62,933 nt of DNA from Bacteroidaceae bacterium (GCA_017615125.1 JAGAAS010000078.1:1-62933); one strand, 5' to 3'; positions 45,416 through 54,622 are shown, counted from the stretch's first letter. Program-made: numbers and translations. Notes: generated from the sequence alone by a model not told the origin.

Positions 45416-45592
45416 ATGGCAACTATTAAAGTAAAACAAGTAAAGAGCAGAATCGGTGCTCCGAAGGATCAGAAACGTACCCTCGATACACTTGGCCTGA
45501 CCAAGATCAACAAAGTGGTTGAGCATGAAGCAACTCCTTCAGTGTTGGGCATGATTAACAAAGTAAAACACTTGGTTGTCGTTGTTGAGTAA
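45416..45592 (+). CDS. rpmD: 50S ribosomal protein L30
   Basis: 58 residues, MATIKVKQVKSRIGAPKDQK ... ending KHLVVVVE, the short bacterial form. It starts 11 bp after the rpsE stop and ends 24 bp before rplO, which is its normal place in the spc segment. Confidence 0.96.
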   Translation: MATIKVKQVKSRIGAPKDQKRTLDTLGLTKINKVVEHEATPSVLGMINKVKHLVVVVE

Positions 45593-45616
45593 TAATTTTT
45601 AAAACGTTTGACTATT

Positions 45617-46063
45617 ATGGAATTACATAATTTAAAACCCGCTGAAGGATCAACCAAAACCCGCAAGAGAGTCGGCCGCGGAGCCGGTTCGGGACTGGGA
45701 GGAACTTCAACCCGCGGTCACAAAGGTGCCAAGCAGCGCTCTGGATATTCAAGGAAGATTGGTTTTGAAGGAGGTCAGATGCCTTTGCAGCGCCGTGTGC
45801 CCAAGTTTGGTTTCAAGAACATCAACCGTGTAGAGTACAAAGCTGTCAACCTTAACGTTATTCAGGCTCTCGTGGACGCTAAGAACCTTGAGAAAGTGAC
45901 TGTGGCTGATTTGGTTGAAGCAGGATTCGTTTCATCCCGCCAGCTTGTCAAGATTCTTGGCAACGGCGAGCTGACAGCCAAGGTCGATGTTGAAGCAAAT
46001 GCTTTTTCCAAGAGCGCTCAGGCTGCTATCGAAGCTAAGGGTGGAAACGCAATTAAACTCTAA
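45617..46063 (+). CDS. rplO: 50S ribosomal protein L15
   Basis: 148 residues from the ATG at 45617 (MELHNLKPAEGSTKTRKRVG); the frame also allows a TTG three codons earlier, which is unlikely. The glycine/arginine-rich RGAGSGLGGTSTRGHKGAKQ arm threads into 23S rRNA. Confidence 0.97.
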   Translation: MELHNLKPAEGSTKTRKRVGRGAGSGLGGTSTRGHKGAKQRSGYSRKIGFEGGQMPLQRRVPKFGFKNINRVEYKAVNLNVIQALVDAKNLEKVTVADLVEAGFVSSRQLVKILGNGELTAKVDVEANAFSKSAQAAIEAKGGNAIKL

Positions 46064-46073
46064 AAAGTAAAGT

Positions 46074-47468
46074 ATGAACAAACTCATATCACTTGCAATC
46101 GTATTAGTGCTTATTGCTCTTTTTTATCTTTGGAAACGTAAGTTCTTTACGAATGTATTCAAGATTGAAGACTTAAGGACTAAGCTTCTCATCACGATAG
46201 GCTTTGTTGCTATCTACCGCTTTGGGACGACCGTTGTGCTTCCTGGTATCGACTCGTCCGCATTGGCAAAGCTTCACGAGCAGACAGGCGGCGGTCTTAT
46301 GTCGTTGTTGGATATGTTCTCGGGAGGTGCCTTCTCGAATGCTTCTGTATTCGCGCTGGGTATCATGCCTTACATCTCCGCATCGATCGTTGTCCAGCTG
46401 TTGGCGATGGTTGTGCCCTATTTCCAGAAGATGCAGCGCGAGGGTGAGAGTGGCCGTCGCAAGATCAACCAGATTACTCGTTATCTGACGATCATTGTGC
46501 TCATCGTCCAGGCTCCTGCCTATCTGCTCAACTTGCAGTATACGGCTCCCGGCGCCATCAATCCCGGCATCAACCACACGGCATTCATGCTCACCTCGAC
46601 TATCATCCTTGCTGCAGGCAGTATGTTCATCTTGTGGTTAGGCGAGCGCATCACCGACAAGGGAATCGGCAACGGTATTTCGTTCATCATCCTTATCGGT
46701 ATCATTGCCCGTTTCCCGCAGGCCTTCACTCAGGAGTTCACCTCCCGAATGAATGAGCCCGGTGCAGGAGGTCTGATCATGTTCCTTGCTGAGATCGTGG
46801 TATTGTTCTTTGTCTTCATGGCAGCGATCATGCTTACGCAGGGCGTCCGCAAAATACCTGTACAGTACGCAAAGCAGATATCCGGCGGCCGTCAGTTCGG
46901 AGGCGCGCGGCAGTACCTTCCCCTGAAGGTCAATGCTGCTAACGTGATGCCTATCATCTTTGCACAGGCCATCATGTTCATTCCCCTGTCGTTCATCAAC
47001 TATTCAAAGCTGGAGAACGCAGGCAGTTTCGTGCGCCTGATAACAGATACCGACAGCTGGCTCTATAACCTGGTGTTCGCTATCCTGATCATTCTGTTCA
47101 CGCTGTTCTACACCGCCATCACGGTGAACCCCACCCAGATGGCTGAAGACTTGAAGCGCAACAACGGGTTCATCCCCGGCATCAAGCCAGGAAAGGCCAC
47201 GGCAGACTACATTGACACCGTCATGTCGCGCATTACATGGCCCGGCGCCCTGTTCCTTGTTGTCATCGCCATCCTGCCTCCCTTCGCACGTCTGTTTGGC
47301 GTTTCACGTGAGTTCGCCCAGTTCTTCGGCGGGACCTCGCTTCTCATCATGGTAGGTGTTGTTCTCGACACCCTCCAGCAGATAGAAAGCCACCTGCTCA
47401 TGCGCCACTACGACGGTCTTCTCAAGACAGGAGGACGCATTAAAGGACGTTCCGGCTCGGCTTATTAA
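46074..47468 (+). CDS. secY: Protein translocase subunit SecY with an extra N-terminal hydrophobic segment
   Basis: 464 residues forming the central channel of the Sec translocon in the inner membrane. From FKIEDLRTKLLITIGFVAIYRFGTTVVLPGID on it is a normal SecY with ten membrane segments, including the plug region after TM1 and the IRGSGSAY-like end GRSGSAY. Unusually, about 30 residues precede this: MNKLISLAIVLVLIALFYLW, then KRKFFTNV. The segment is a plausible additional transmembrane helix. No alternative start codon lies downstream of it, so it should be translated. A 21-bp tandem duplication begins inside the last codons. Confidence 0.97.
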   Translation: MNKLISLAIVLVLIALFYLWKRKFFTNVFKIEDLRTKLLITIGFVAIYRFGTTVVLPGIDSSALAKLHEQTGGGLMSLLDMFSGGAFSNASVFALGIMPYISASIVVQLLAMVVPYFQKMQREGESGRRKINQITRYLTIIVLIVQAPAYLLNLQYTAPGAINPGINHTAFMLTSTIILAAGSMFILWLGERITDKGIGNGISFIILIGIIARFPQAFTQEFTSRMNEPGAGGLIMFLAEIVVLFFVFMAAIMLTQGVRKIPVQYAKQISGGRQFGGARQYLPLKVNAANVMPIIFAQAIMFIPLSFINYSKLENAGSFVRLITDTDSWLYNLVFAILIILFTLFYTAITVNPTQMAEDLKRNNGFIPGIKPGKATADYIDTVMSRITWPGALFLVVIAILPPFARLFGVSREFAQFFGGTSLLIMVGVVLDTLQQIESHLLMRHYDGLLKTGGRIKGRSGSAY

Positions 47469-47502
47469 TACATAATTAGCTCTTATTAATACATAATTAG
47501 CT
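47461..47502. repeat. Perfect 21-bp tandem duplication at the secY-map junction
   Basis: Two identical 21-bp units (47461-47481 and 47482-47502) starting CTTATTAATACATAATTAG. The first contains the secY stop codon; the second supplies the A/T-rich region just before the map ATG at 47504. It looks like a recent duplication that doubled the map translation-initiation region. Confidence 0.85.
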
Positions 47503-47503
47503 A

Positions 47504-48307
47504 ATGATTATACTTAAGACTCCGGAAGAAATCGAGCTCCTGCGCCAAGCAAACCTCCTCGTCGGGCGAACACTCGCCGAGGTAGCGAAGCTCATAGAGC
47601 CAGGCGTGACGACCCGTCGACTCGATACCGTCGCTGAGGAATTCATCCGCGACAATGGGGCAATCCCCACATTCAAGGGATTCCCCAACTTCGAGCCCGG
47701 CCTTCCCGCCTTCCCCGGCAGTCTGTGCACGTCAGTCAACGGCGTAATAGTGCACGGCATTCCTAACGACGAGCCGCTGCGTGACGGCGACATCGTCAGC
47801 GTAGACTGCGGCACCTACCTGAACGGCTATTGCGGAGACTCCGCCTACACATTCTGCGTGGGAGAGGTCGACGAGAAAGTGAAACACCTTCTCCAGACCA
47901 CGAAGGAAGCTCTCTACCTCGGCATCGAGCAAGCCGTCGTCGGGAAACGCCTTGGCGACATAGGCAACGCTGTGCAACAGCACTGCGAGAAGTACGGATA
48001 CGGCGTAGTCCGCGAATTTACCGGCCACGGCGTAGGACGCGAGATGCACGAAGACCCCGCAGTCCCCAACTACGGCCGTCGCGGCAACGGAGTGAAGCTT
48101 AAATCCGGCATGGTCATCGCCATAGAACCGATGATCACGATGAAAAGCCGGCAGATAGTCTTCGAAGACGACACTTGGGGTGTTAGTACGTCCGACGGAC
48201 GCCCTGCAGCCCACTTCGAACACACTGTCGCCATCGGCCAGACAAAAGCCGACATCCTCTCGTCGTTCGATTTCGTAGAAGAAGTATTAAGAAACAAACA
48301 GAACTAA
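47504..48307 (+). CDS. map: Methionine aminopeptidase, type I
   Basis: 267 residues. It removes the initiator Met from new proteins. The metal ligands are visible: [19 protein letters not shown] (two Asp), [12 protein letters not shown] (His), IAIEPM (Glu) and the last Glu in HFEHTVAI. It is in the usual secY-map-infA order. Confidence 0.97.
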   Translation: MIILKTPEEIELLRQANLLVGRTLAEVAKLIEPGVTTRRLDTVAEEFIRDNGAIPTFKGFPNFEPGLPAFPGSLCTSVNGVIVHGIPNDEPLRDGDIVSVDCGTYLNGYCGDSAYTFCVGEVDEKVKHLLQTTKEALYLGIEQAVVGKRLGDIGNAVQQHCEKYGYGVVREFTGHGVGREMHEDPAVPNYGRRGNGVKLKSGMVIAIEPMITMKSRQIVFEDDTWGVSTSDGRPAAHFEHTVAIGQTKADILSSFDFVEEVLRNKQN

Positions 48308-48308
48308 T

Positions 48309-48527
48309 ATGTCAAAACAGTCAGCGATTGAACAAGACGGAACCATTGTGGAAGCATTGTCCAATGCAATGTTTCGCGTAGAGTTGGAAAACGGTCACGA
48401 AATCACGGCTCATATATCCGGAAAGATGCGCATGCACTATATCAAGATCCTTCCCGGAGATAAAGTAAGAGTCGAAATGTCTCCCTACGACCTGACCAAA
48501 GGAAGAATCAGTTTCAGATACAAATAA
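48309..48527 (+). CDS. infA: Translation initiation factor IF-1
   Basis: 72 residues with the OB fold ([43 protein letters not shown]). It occupies the 30S A site during initiation. It starts 1 bp after map stops. Confidence 0.98.
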   Translation: MSKQSAIEQDGTIVEALSNAMFRVELENGHEITAHISGKMRMHYIKILPGDKVRVEMSPYDLTKGRISFRYK

Positions 48528-48542
48528 AAAACAGATACAACA

Positions 48543-48659
48543 ATGAAAGTAAGAGCATCCTTAAAGAAACGTTCCGCCGACTGCAAGATCGTGCGTCGCC
48601 ACGGAACCCTGTATGTTATCAACAAAAAGAATCCCAAGGAAAAACAACGCCAGGGATAA
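48543..48659 (+). CDS. rpmJ: 50S ribosomal protein L36, cysteine-poor form
   Basis: 38 residues: [20 protein letters not shown], then [18 protein letters not shown]. The zinc-binding Cys-Cys-Cys-His set of standard L36 is reduced to one Cys and one His, so it should not hold zinc; this C-minus form is usual in Bacteroidota. It is 15 bp after infA. Confidence 0.95.
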   Translation: MKVRASLKKRSADCKIVRRHGTLYVINKKNPKEKQRQG

Positions 48660-48690
48660 ATAAATGAATCGTAACAAAATCAATTAGTAT

Positions 48691-49071
48691 ATGGCTATAA
48701 GAATTGTCGGAGTAGACATCCCTCAGAACAAACGAGGAGAAATCGCATTGACCTATATCTTTGGTATCGGTCGTAGCAGCGCCAATAAGATCCTTGAAAA
48801 GGCCGGCGTTGATAAAGACATTAAAGTAAAAGACTGGACCGACGATATGGCAGCAAAAGTCCGTGAAGTCATCGCAGCCGACTACAAGGTAGAAGGTGAC
48901 CTTCGCACGGAGGTTCAGTTGAACATCAAACGACTGATGGACATCGGTTGCTATCGTGGCGTTCGTCATCGTCTTGGCTTGCCCGTACGCGGACAGAGCA
49001 CGAAGAACAATGCTCGTACCCGCAAAGGTCGCAAGAAAACTGTGGCTAACAAGAAGAAGGCTACGAATTAA
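48691..49071 (+). CDS. rpsM: 30S ribosomal protein S13
   Basis: 126 residues ([27 protein letters not shown] ... [25 protein letters not shown]). The basic C-terminal tail reaches the P-site tRNA. Confidence 0.98.
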   Translation: MAIRIVGVDIPQNKRGEIALTYIFGIGRSSANKILEKAGVDKDIKVKDWTDDMAAKVREVIAADYKVEGDLRTEVQLNIKRLMDIGCYRGVRHRLGLPVRGQSTKNNARTRKGRKKTVANKKKATN

Positions 49072-49137
49072 TTTTCATGCATTAATAATTCAAATGAAGA
49101 TATGGCAAAGAAATAAGTCGTAACAAAAAAGAGAAAT

Positions 49138-49491
49138 GTGAAGGTTGGAGCAATGGGACAGCTTCATGTCCATTCATCCTTCAACAACATTATTGTTGCC
49201 CTTGCCAACGATGAAGGCCAAATCATCAGCTGGTCTTCCGCAGGCAAGATGGGCTTCAGAGGTTCTAAGAAGAACACTCCTTATGCAGCTCAGATGGCAG
49301 CAGAAGATTGCGCCAAGGTAGCCTATGATCTTGGTTTACGTAAGGTAAAGGCTTTCGTGAAGGGTCCCGGCAACGGACGCGAGTCCGCTATCCGTGCTAT
49401 TCACGGAGCAGGAATAGAGGTTGTTGAGATTATTGACGTTACTCCGTTGCCCCACAACGGCTGCCGTCCTCCGAAGAGAAGAAGAGTCTAA
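49138..49491 (+). CDS. rpsK: 30S ribosomal protein S11, apparently lacking its N-terminal residues
   Basis: 117 residues when started at GTG 49138 ([22 protein letters not shown] ... [11 protein letters not shown]). Bacteroidota S11 normally starts with about 12 extra residues, MAKK then a basic stretch. That start is here too, ATG at 49102 giving M-A-K-K, but the fifth codon (49114-49116) is TAA. In the same frame VVTKKRN follows and joins the S11 frame at 49138. So the ancestral start is blocked, and translation must begin at the GTG, reinitiate after the four-codon peptide, or read through the stop; a sequencing error is also possible. S11 forms the platform near the mRNA exit and is essential. 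Confidence 0.9.
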   Translation: MKVGAMGQLHVHSSFNNIIVALANDEGQIISWSSAGKMGFRGSKKNTPYAAQMAAEDCAKVAYDLGLRKVKAFVKGPGNGRESAIRAIHGAGIEVVEIIDVTPLPHNGCRPPKRRRV

Positions 49492-49509
49492 CCTTAAAAG
49501 TAAAAGAAA

Positions 49510-50118
49510 ATGGCAAGATACACAGGTCCTAAGTCAAAGATTGCTCGTAAGTTTGGCGAGCCTATTTTTGGAGCAGACAAAGTCCTTTCAAAGAAGAACT
49601 ACGCTCCTGGACAGCATGGCAACAATAAGCGTCGCAAGACATCGGAATACGGAGTAATGTTAGCAGAGAAACAGAAGGCAAAGTATACTTACGGTGTGCT
49701 TGAACGTCAGTTCCGCAACTTGTTTAACAAGGCTGAACGTTCTAACGGTATCACCGGTGTCGTATTGCTTCAGCTCCTGGAACAACGTCTCGATAACGTT
49801 GTCTTCCGTCTTGGCGTTGCTCCTACTCGCGCTGCTGCCCGTCAGCTTGTCAGCCATCGTCATATCGTTGTAAACGGCAAGGTGGTGAATATTCCCTCCT
49901 ATGCAGTGAAACCAGGCGATATTGTCGGTGTTCGCGAACGGTCAAAGTCCCTTGAAGTCATTGAAAACAGCCTTGCTGGTTTCAACCACGCCAAGTATTC
50001 TTGGATTGAGTGGGACGAAGCCCAGAAAGCAGGCAAGTTTATGAATGTCCCAGCTCGTGAAGATATTCCCGAGAATATTAAGGAACAGCTGATTGTCGAA
50101 TTGTACTCTAAGAATTAA
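49510..50118 (+). CDS. rpsD: 30S ribosomal protein S4
   Basis: 202 residues ([21 protein letters not shown]). The S4 RNA-binding domain reads [28 protein letters not shown]. It is a primary 16S binder and in E. coli represses the alpha operon. It has no zinc-binding cysteines. Confidence 0.98.
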   Translation: MARYTGPKSKIARKFGEPIFGADKVLSKKNYAPGQHGNNKRRKTSEYGVMLAEKQKAKYTYGVLERQFRNLFNKAERSNGITGVVLLQLLEQRLDNVVFRLGVAPTRAAARQLVSHRHIVVNGKVVNIPSYAVKPGDIVGVRERSKSLEVIENSLAGFNHAKYSWIEWDEAQKAGKFMNVPAREDIPENIKEQLIVELYSKN

Positions 50119-50124
50119 AACCAA

Positions 50125-51117
50125 ATGGCGATATTAGCATTTCAAAAACCTGACAAAGTAATAATGTTGAAGTCGGATCAGAAGTTCGGCAAGTTCGAAT
50201 TTCGTCCACTTGAGCCGGGCTTTGGTATTACCATCGGTAACGCCCTTCGCCGTATCCTCCTTTCTTCTTTGGAGGGCTTCGCAATCAACACCATCAAGGT
50301 TGAAGGTGTTGAACACGAATTCTCTACTGTACCGGGCGTGAAGGAAGATGTTACTAATATCATTCTCAACCTTAAGCAGGTGCGCTTTAAGCAGCTTGTC
50401 GAGGACGTGGAGATTGAGAAGGTGACCATCAACGTTGAGAATACTACCGAGTTCCGTGCTGGAGATATTGGTAAACAGCTGAGTGGATTTGAAGTGTTAA
50501 ATCCCGAATTGGTTATTTGCCACTTAGACGCAAAGGCAAAGATGCAGATTGAGATTTCCATCAATAAAGGGCGCGGCTACGTGCCTTCAGACGAGAATCG
50601 CGTTTTCTGCACCGAGGTTAACACCATTCCAATCGACTCCATCTACACTCCTATCCGTAATGTCAAGTACGCTATCGAGCCCTTCCGTGTTGAACAGAAG
50701 ACGGACTATGATAAACTGGTGCTTGAGATTACTACCGATGGTTCCATTCACCCGAAAGATGCCCTGAAGGAGGCTGCAAAGATCCTCATCTATCACTTCA
50801 TGCTCTTCTCCGATGAGAAAATCACGCTCGAGACGAACGATTTCGACCGCAATGAAGAGTTTGACGAGGAAGTGCTCCACATGCGCCAGCTCCTGAAGCA
50901 GAAGCTCGTTGACATGAACCTTTCCGTCCGCGCCCTCAACTGCCTTAAGGCTGCCAACGTTGAGACACTGGGCGACCTGGTTCAGTTTAACAAGACCGAC
51001 CTCCTTAAATTCCGCAACTTCGGTAAGAAATCGCTCACGGAGCTTGATGATTTGCTCGAGAGTCTGAATCTATCGTTTGGAACCGATATTACTAAGTATA
51101 AACTTGATCAAGATTAA
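50125..51117 (+). CDS. rpoA: DNA-directed RNA polymerase alpha subunit
   Basis: 330 residues. The N-terminal dimerisation domain holds [26 protein letters not shown]. The C-terminal domain ([41 protein letters not shown]) contacts UP elements and regulators. It is 6 bp after rpsD. Confidence 0.98.
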   Translation: MAILAFQKPDKVIMLKSDQKFGKFEFRPLEPGFGITIGNALRRILLSSLEGFAINTIKVEGVEHEFSTVPGVKEDVTNIILNLKQVRFKQLVEDVEIEKVTINVENTTEFRAGDIGKQLSGFEVLNPELVICHLDAKAKMQIEISINKGRGYVPSDENRVFCTEVNTIPIDSIYTPIRNVKYAIEPFRVEQKTDYDKLVLEITTDGSIHPKDALKEAAKILIYHFMLFSDEKITLETNDFDRNEEFDEEVLHMRQLLKQKLVDMNLSVRALNCLKAANVETLGDLVQFNKTDLLKFRNFGKKSLTELDDLLESLNLSFGTDITKYKLDQD

Positions 51118-51123
51118 CATCCA

Positions 51124-51639
51124 ATGAGACATAACAGAAAACTCAATCACTTGAGTCGTACTGCATCCCACAGAGAAGCCATGATGGCCAATATGGCCTG
51201 CTCTCTGATCAAGCACAAAAGAATCACTACGACTCTCCCCAAGGCAAAGGCGCTCAAGAAATACGTCGAGCCCCTCATCACAAAGGCCAAGAACGACACT
51301 ACAAACAGCCGTCGCGTTGTATTCCGCTATCTGAAAGACAAGCACGCCGTCACCGAACTCTTCAAAGAGATCAGCGTGAAGGTCGGCGACCGTCCCGGAG
51401 GCTACACCCGCATCATCAAGCTCGGTACCCGCAAGGACGACGCTGCTCCCATCGCTTTCATCGAGCTCGTAGACTACGATGAGAACATGGCAAAGACCGC
51501 AAAGAAGGCTACACGTACCCGCCGTTCCAAGAAATCGGCCCCCAAGGCAGCTGAAGCAGCTCCTGCCGCTGAAGCACCCGTGGCCGCTGAGCCCGTTGCC
51601 GAAGAAACCGCTCCTGCCGAAGAGGCAAAAGCTGAGTAA
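51124..51639 (+). CDS. rplQ: 50S ribosomal protein L17 with an Ala/Pro/Glu-rich tail
   Basis: 171 residues. The core ([44 protein letters not shown]) ends near residue 125. The remaining 45 residues first carry a basic stretch ([17 protein letters not shown]) and then an acidic Ala/Pro/Glu repeat ([18 protein letters not shown]). Long low-complexity tails on L17 are frequent in this phylum. It ends the ribosomal block; a terminator follows. Confidence 0.97.
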   Translation: MRHNRKLNHLSRTASHREAMMANMACSLIKHKRITTTLPKAKALKKYVEPLITKAKNDTTNSRRVVFRYLKDKHAVTELFKEISVKVGDRPGGYTRIIKLGTRKDDAAPIAFIELVDYDENMAKTAKKATRTRRSKKSAPKAAEAAPAAEAPVAAEPVAEETAPAEEAKAE

Positions 51640-51660
51640 TCATAGCCAAATACTAATAAG

Positions 51661-51695
51661 AGCCAGGCGCACAGTGATGTGTGCCTGGCTTTCGT
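51661..51695. terminator. Intrinsic terminator at the end of the ribosomal block
   Basis: AGCCAGGCGCACA (51661-51673) pairs with TGTGTGCCTGGCT (51678-51690), 13 bp with one G-U, followed by TTCGTTT. It lies between rplQ and the convergent AraC-type gene and could serve both; the T-rich side favours the plus strand. Confidence 0.85.
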
Positions 51696-51708
51696 TTATA
51701 GACGGCGG

Positions 51709-52611
51709 TCAGGACGTTGGGGAAGCGGCTGGCTCGAGTTCTTGCCGGCGGTATTCCTTCGGCGAGAGGCCCGCGTGGCGTCTGAAGTAGCGGTAGAAGT
51801 CCATCTGGTTGTTGAAATGCAGACTGAAGGCTATCTCCTTCACTTGCATGTTGGTGTGTTTGAGGCTGTATTTTGCCTCCAGGATGATGTACGATGCTAT
51901 CCAGTCCGTCGCCGTTCGCCCCGTGACAGAGCGTATGAGCGAGGAGAGGTACTTGGGCGTGAGGTGCATTTGCAAGGCGTAGAAATCGATGTCGCGGTGC
52001 TCCATGTGATGCCTCGCCACGAGCGTAACGAATGTGTCGGCCAGCGAGCCGTTCCTCCCTGCGGCTCTCTCGGGAGCTTCCACGAGGTGCTCCCAAATGT
52101 GCGCGATCTCAATGTTCATCGCCCTGAGCAGATACCCAAGGCTCTTGGTGCTTTCGTTATGTTCAGCCAGTATGATGGACCGGAAAAGATTCCGGAAGTG
52201 GTGTATCATCAGCTTGTATTGCTTGTTGGCCTTGATGACGCGATGACGGAAAATGATGTTTGCCCTGGAGAGGTCGAACTCCATCTCCTTGAGCAACCGG
52301 TCAGATACGGCCATGATGCGCACGATGCCTTCCAGCGTGCAGGGTTCCTTGGTGAGCGAGACGATATCCCCGGGCAGGGCGATGGCGAAGTTGTCCTTCG
52401 CGACGGCGTAGTTGTTGAGCCCGATGGTGAGGCTGAAGTTCCCCTCGATGCAGTAAAGGACGACGACGCCCTCGAAGCTGCAGGGCGAGACGGGAGTAAC
52501 ACTCTCGTGCGGATGATACTCCAAGTCCATGATGAAGAAGTCGTTCCCTTGCTCCATCGCAGGGCGCTGCGGAAAGAAGTCTCGGAACTCCTGGACGGTG
52601 ATGGTCTTCAT
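51709..52611 (-). CDS. AraC-family transcriptional regulator
   Basis: 300 residues from MKTITVQEFRDFFPQRP; the frame continues upstream but those codons overlap the divergent promoter region and do not look coding. An N-terminal cupin-like ligand domain (about 20-110, FSLTIGLNNYAVAKDNFAIALPGDIVSL) is followed by helices and an AraC DNA-binding domain (about 190-295: HLTPKYLSSLIRSVTGRTATDWI, then VKEIAFSLHFNNQMDFYRYFRRHAGLSPKEYRR). It is divergent from the acyl-CoA ligase gene, so it may control that gene. The ligand is unknown. Confidence 0.9.
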   Translation of the reverse strand: MKTITVQEFRDFFPQRPAMEQGNDFFIMDLEYHPHESVTPVSPCSFEGVVVLYCIEGNFSLTIGLNNYAVAKDNFAIALPGDIVSLTKEPCTLEGIVRIMAVSDRLLKEMEFDLSRANIIFRHRVIKANKQYKLMIHHFRNLFRSIILAEHNESTKSLGYLLRAMNIEIAHIWEHLVEAPERAAGRNGSLADTFVTLVARHHMEHRDIDFYALQMHLTPKYLSSLIRSVTGRTATDWIASYIILEAKYSLKHTNMQVKEIAFSLHFNNQMDFYRYFRRHAGLSPKEYRRQELEPAASPTS

Positions 52612-52616
52612 GCCGG

Positions 52617-52624
52617 CAAAAGTA
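52617..52624 (-). promoter_or_regulatory. -7 box close to the AraC-type start codon
   Basis: TACTTTTG on the minus strand (complement of 52617-52624) fits TAnnTTTG. It is only 5 bp from the ATG, which would give a nearly leaderless mRNA. There is no clear -33 TTTG. Confidence 0.35.
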
Positions 52625-52695
52625 CGAAAAGTATAATAAATTGCCAATGAACGGGGAAAGTTTATTCTTTTTCGGCCGAAAAGTATAATTTTCGG

Positions 52696-52727
52696 TTTGC
52701 GAAAACAGCACTGTTGCGGTATCTTTG
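52696..52727 (+). promoter_or_regulatory. Bacteroidota-type promoter for the acyl-CoA ligase
   Basis: TTTG (52696-52699), 20 nt, TATCTTTG (52720-52727). The predicted start near 52734 leaves a leader of about 160 nt that contains a 38-codon open frame (52757-52873) and an ACAGATA/TATCTGT inverted repeat. Confidence 0.8.
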
Positions 52728-52756
52728 CAACAGACGAGGGCGACTTTATTACAGAT

Positions 52757-52873
52757 ATGGATTTCTCGATTATAGATATGGGATTATCTGTTGTAAAAGG
52801 CGCATCGTCCGTCACCCTCGGCACGTGGAAAAGAGGAGGTGATCCAGGGAGGACGAGCAGCGGAACCAAGTAA
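52757..52873 (+). CDS. Possible 38-residue leader ORF
   Basis: An ATG-started frame (MDFSIIDMGLSVVKGASSVT ...) ends at TAA 22 bp before the acyl-CoA ligase start and lies wholly in the ligase leader. The frame is intact but short, and nothing proves translation. It could be a regulatory upstream ORF or chance. Confidence 0.25.
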   Translation: MDFSIIDMGLSVVKGASSVTLGTWKRGGDPGRTSSGTK

Positions 52874-52895
52874 TTAAGAATCTAATATTTATCCT

Positions 52896-54539
52896 ATGGA
52901 ACATTATCTTTCCCGACTGCAGAGCCAGATGGCTGCCCACTGGGACAAGCTGGCTTTGTGTGACTACGGCAAAAAAGGCATCACCTTCGGCGAACTTGCA
53001 AAAGAGATCGCTCGCCTTCACCTGCTCTTCGAGCATCTGGGCATACAAAAGGGCGACAAAGTGGCCATCAGCGCACGCAATCAGGCACGCTGGGCCGTCA
53101 CTTTCCTGGCCCTGAACACGTATGAGGCCGTTGCCGTGCCCATTCTTGCCGACTTCACGCCGGATAATATATGCCGGCTCGTCACTCACTCAGAGGCCGT
53201 CGCTCTTTTTACCGACCCCGACATGTGGCAGAAGCTCAGCATCGAACTTATGCCCATCACCAAGCGCGTTCTCTCCGTTGCCGACGCCAGCCCGCTCTAC
53301 ATGCAGCCCGGCGATGAAGAAATCTTCAGCGCTCTGGACCGTCTTTTCACCGAGAAGTATCCTCACGGCTTCAGCATCGCTGACGTCAACTATCCGACGA
53401 ACAACGACAAGGAGCTCGTCGTAATCAACTACACATCGGGAACAAGCAGCGACCCGAAGGGCGTTATGCTGCGCTACGAATGCTTTTCCGCCAACACCAC
53501 GTACGGCCAGAAAATGTGCCCGTCGACTCCCGACGACTCGCTGCTCTCAATCCTCCCCATGGCGCACATGTTCGGCATGGCCTTCGAGCTGATATATCCG
53601 CTCTGCGGAGGAGGCACCGCTGTCTACTTCCTTGGCCGCACGCCCAGCCCGAGCGTACTTACCGCCGCGATGCAAAAAGTCCAGCCGTACATGTTTATCG
53701 CCGTGCCCATGGTCTTTGAGAAAATCTACTTCAAGAAGCTTAAACCCGTGGCCGAGAAGCCTGCAATGAAAGTGCTTCTCCACATTCCCGGCATAAAGAA
53801 TATACTTTACGGCAAGATGTGCAAGGCAGTGAACGAGTCGTTCGGAGGAAAAGTCCGTTACTATATTATGGGCGGCGCCGCCGTCAATCCAGAAGTCGAG
53901 AAGTTCTTCCGAGCCATGAAGCTGCAGTTCACAGTAGGCTACGGGATGACTGAAGCCGCTCCGCTGCTTGCCTATTCCGACTGGCGCGAGTTCAAGCTGC
54001 GCTCGTGCGGAAAAGCCATGGACTTCGTTTCCTTGCGCATTGACTCTGAAGATCCCGTCACCGTGCCGGGAGAAATACAAGCCAAGGGATTAAACATCTT
54101 CAGCGGCTACTATAAGAATGACGAGGCCACGCGCAACTCCTTCACGCCCGACGGATGGTTTAATACCGGCGACATAGGTACTATCGACGAGGCCGGGAAC
54201 GTTTACATCAAGGGTCGCAGTAAAAGCATGATTCTCAGCTCGAACGGTCAAAACATCTACCCCGAGGAGATAGAATCCATTATCAACGTTCAGCCTTACG
54301 TGGCCGAGTCACTTGCCGTCGGCCGGGGCGACAAAGTCGTTGCGCTCGTCTATCTCGACCCCGATGCCGTCAAGGAAGCCAACCTCACCGCTGAGGATCA
54401 GTCCGACCTCTCGGAAGTAATTCTGCGCAACGTCAATGCCGTGCTGCCCAAGTACAGCCAGCTTGCGCAGGTGGAAATCAAAGCTGAGCCGTTCCTGAAG
54501 ACACCCAAGATGTCCATCAAGCGATATCTCTACAAGTAA
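52896..54539 (+). CDS. AMP-forming long-chain acyl-CoA synthetase (AMP-binding family)
   Basis: 547 residues. The AMP-binding signature VINYTSGTSSDPKGVML (P-loop), VGYGMTEAAPLLAY (A5-type), FNTGDIGTIDEAGNVYIKGRSKSMILSSNGQNIYPEEIE (hinge and C-terminal lid) and the catalytic Lys in TPKMSIKRYLYK are all visible. It activates fatty or other acids to acyl-adenylate and then acyl-CoA. No signal peptide or membrane segment. Substrate chain length cannot be read from the sequence; the long-chain type is inferred from the motifs and Bacteroidota orthologues. Confidence 0.92.
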   Translation: MEHYLSRLQSQMAAHWDKLALCDYGKKGITFGELAKEIARLHLLFEHLGIQKGDKVAISARNQARWAVTFLALNTYEAVAVPILADFTPDNICRLVTHSEAVALFTDPDMWQKLSIELMPITKRVLSVADASPLYMQPGDEEIFSALDRLFTEKYPHGFSIADVNYPTNNDKELVVINYTSGTSSDPKGVMLRYECFSANTTYGQKMCPSTPDDSLLSILPMAHMFGMAFELIYPLCGGGTAVYFLGRTPSPSVLTAAMQKVQPYMFIAVPMVFEKIYFKKLKPVAEKPAMKVLLHIPGIKNILYGKMCKAVNESFGGKVRYYIMGGAAVNPEVEKFFRAMKLQFTVGYGMTEAAPLLAYSDWREFKLRSCGKAMDFVSLRIDSEDPVTVPGEIQAKGLNIFSGYYKNDEATRNSFTPDGWFNTGDIGTIDEAGNVYIKGRSKSMILSSNGQNIYPEEIESIINVQPYVAESLAVGRGDKVVALVYLDPDAVKEANLTAEDQSDLSEVILRNVNAVLPKYSQLAQVEIKAEPFLKTPKMSIKRYLYK

Positions 54540-54585
54540 TCCCCGCGCCCCGTCGAGGCTGCTGTCTGCGACGGCGCAAGCCCTC

Positions 54586-54622
54586 CATCCGCCATGCTCC
54601 TCCATCTGGAGTGCGGCGGATG
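54586..54622. other. Stable hairpin upstream of the metal ATPase gene
   Basis: CATCCGCC (54586-54593) and GGCGGATG (54615-54622) form a perfect 8-bp stem enclosing a smaller CTCCA/TGGAG stem. No T-run follows. It could be a Rho-independent-like end for the acyl-CoA ligase or an operator region; the position is just before the -7 box TATCTTTG (54657-54664) of the ATPase. Confidence 0.45.

Noticed and set aside
49138-49491. Calling rpsK a pseudogene
   Set aside because: All of the conserved S11 body is intact from the GTG on, and S11 is essential; only the first 12 codons are affected.
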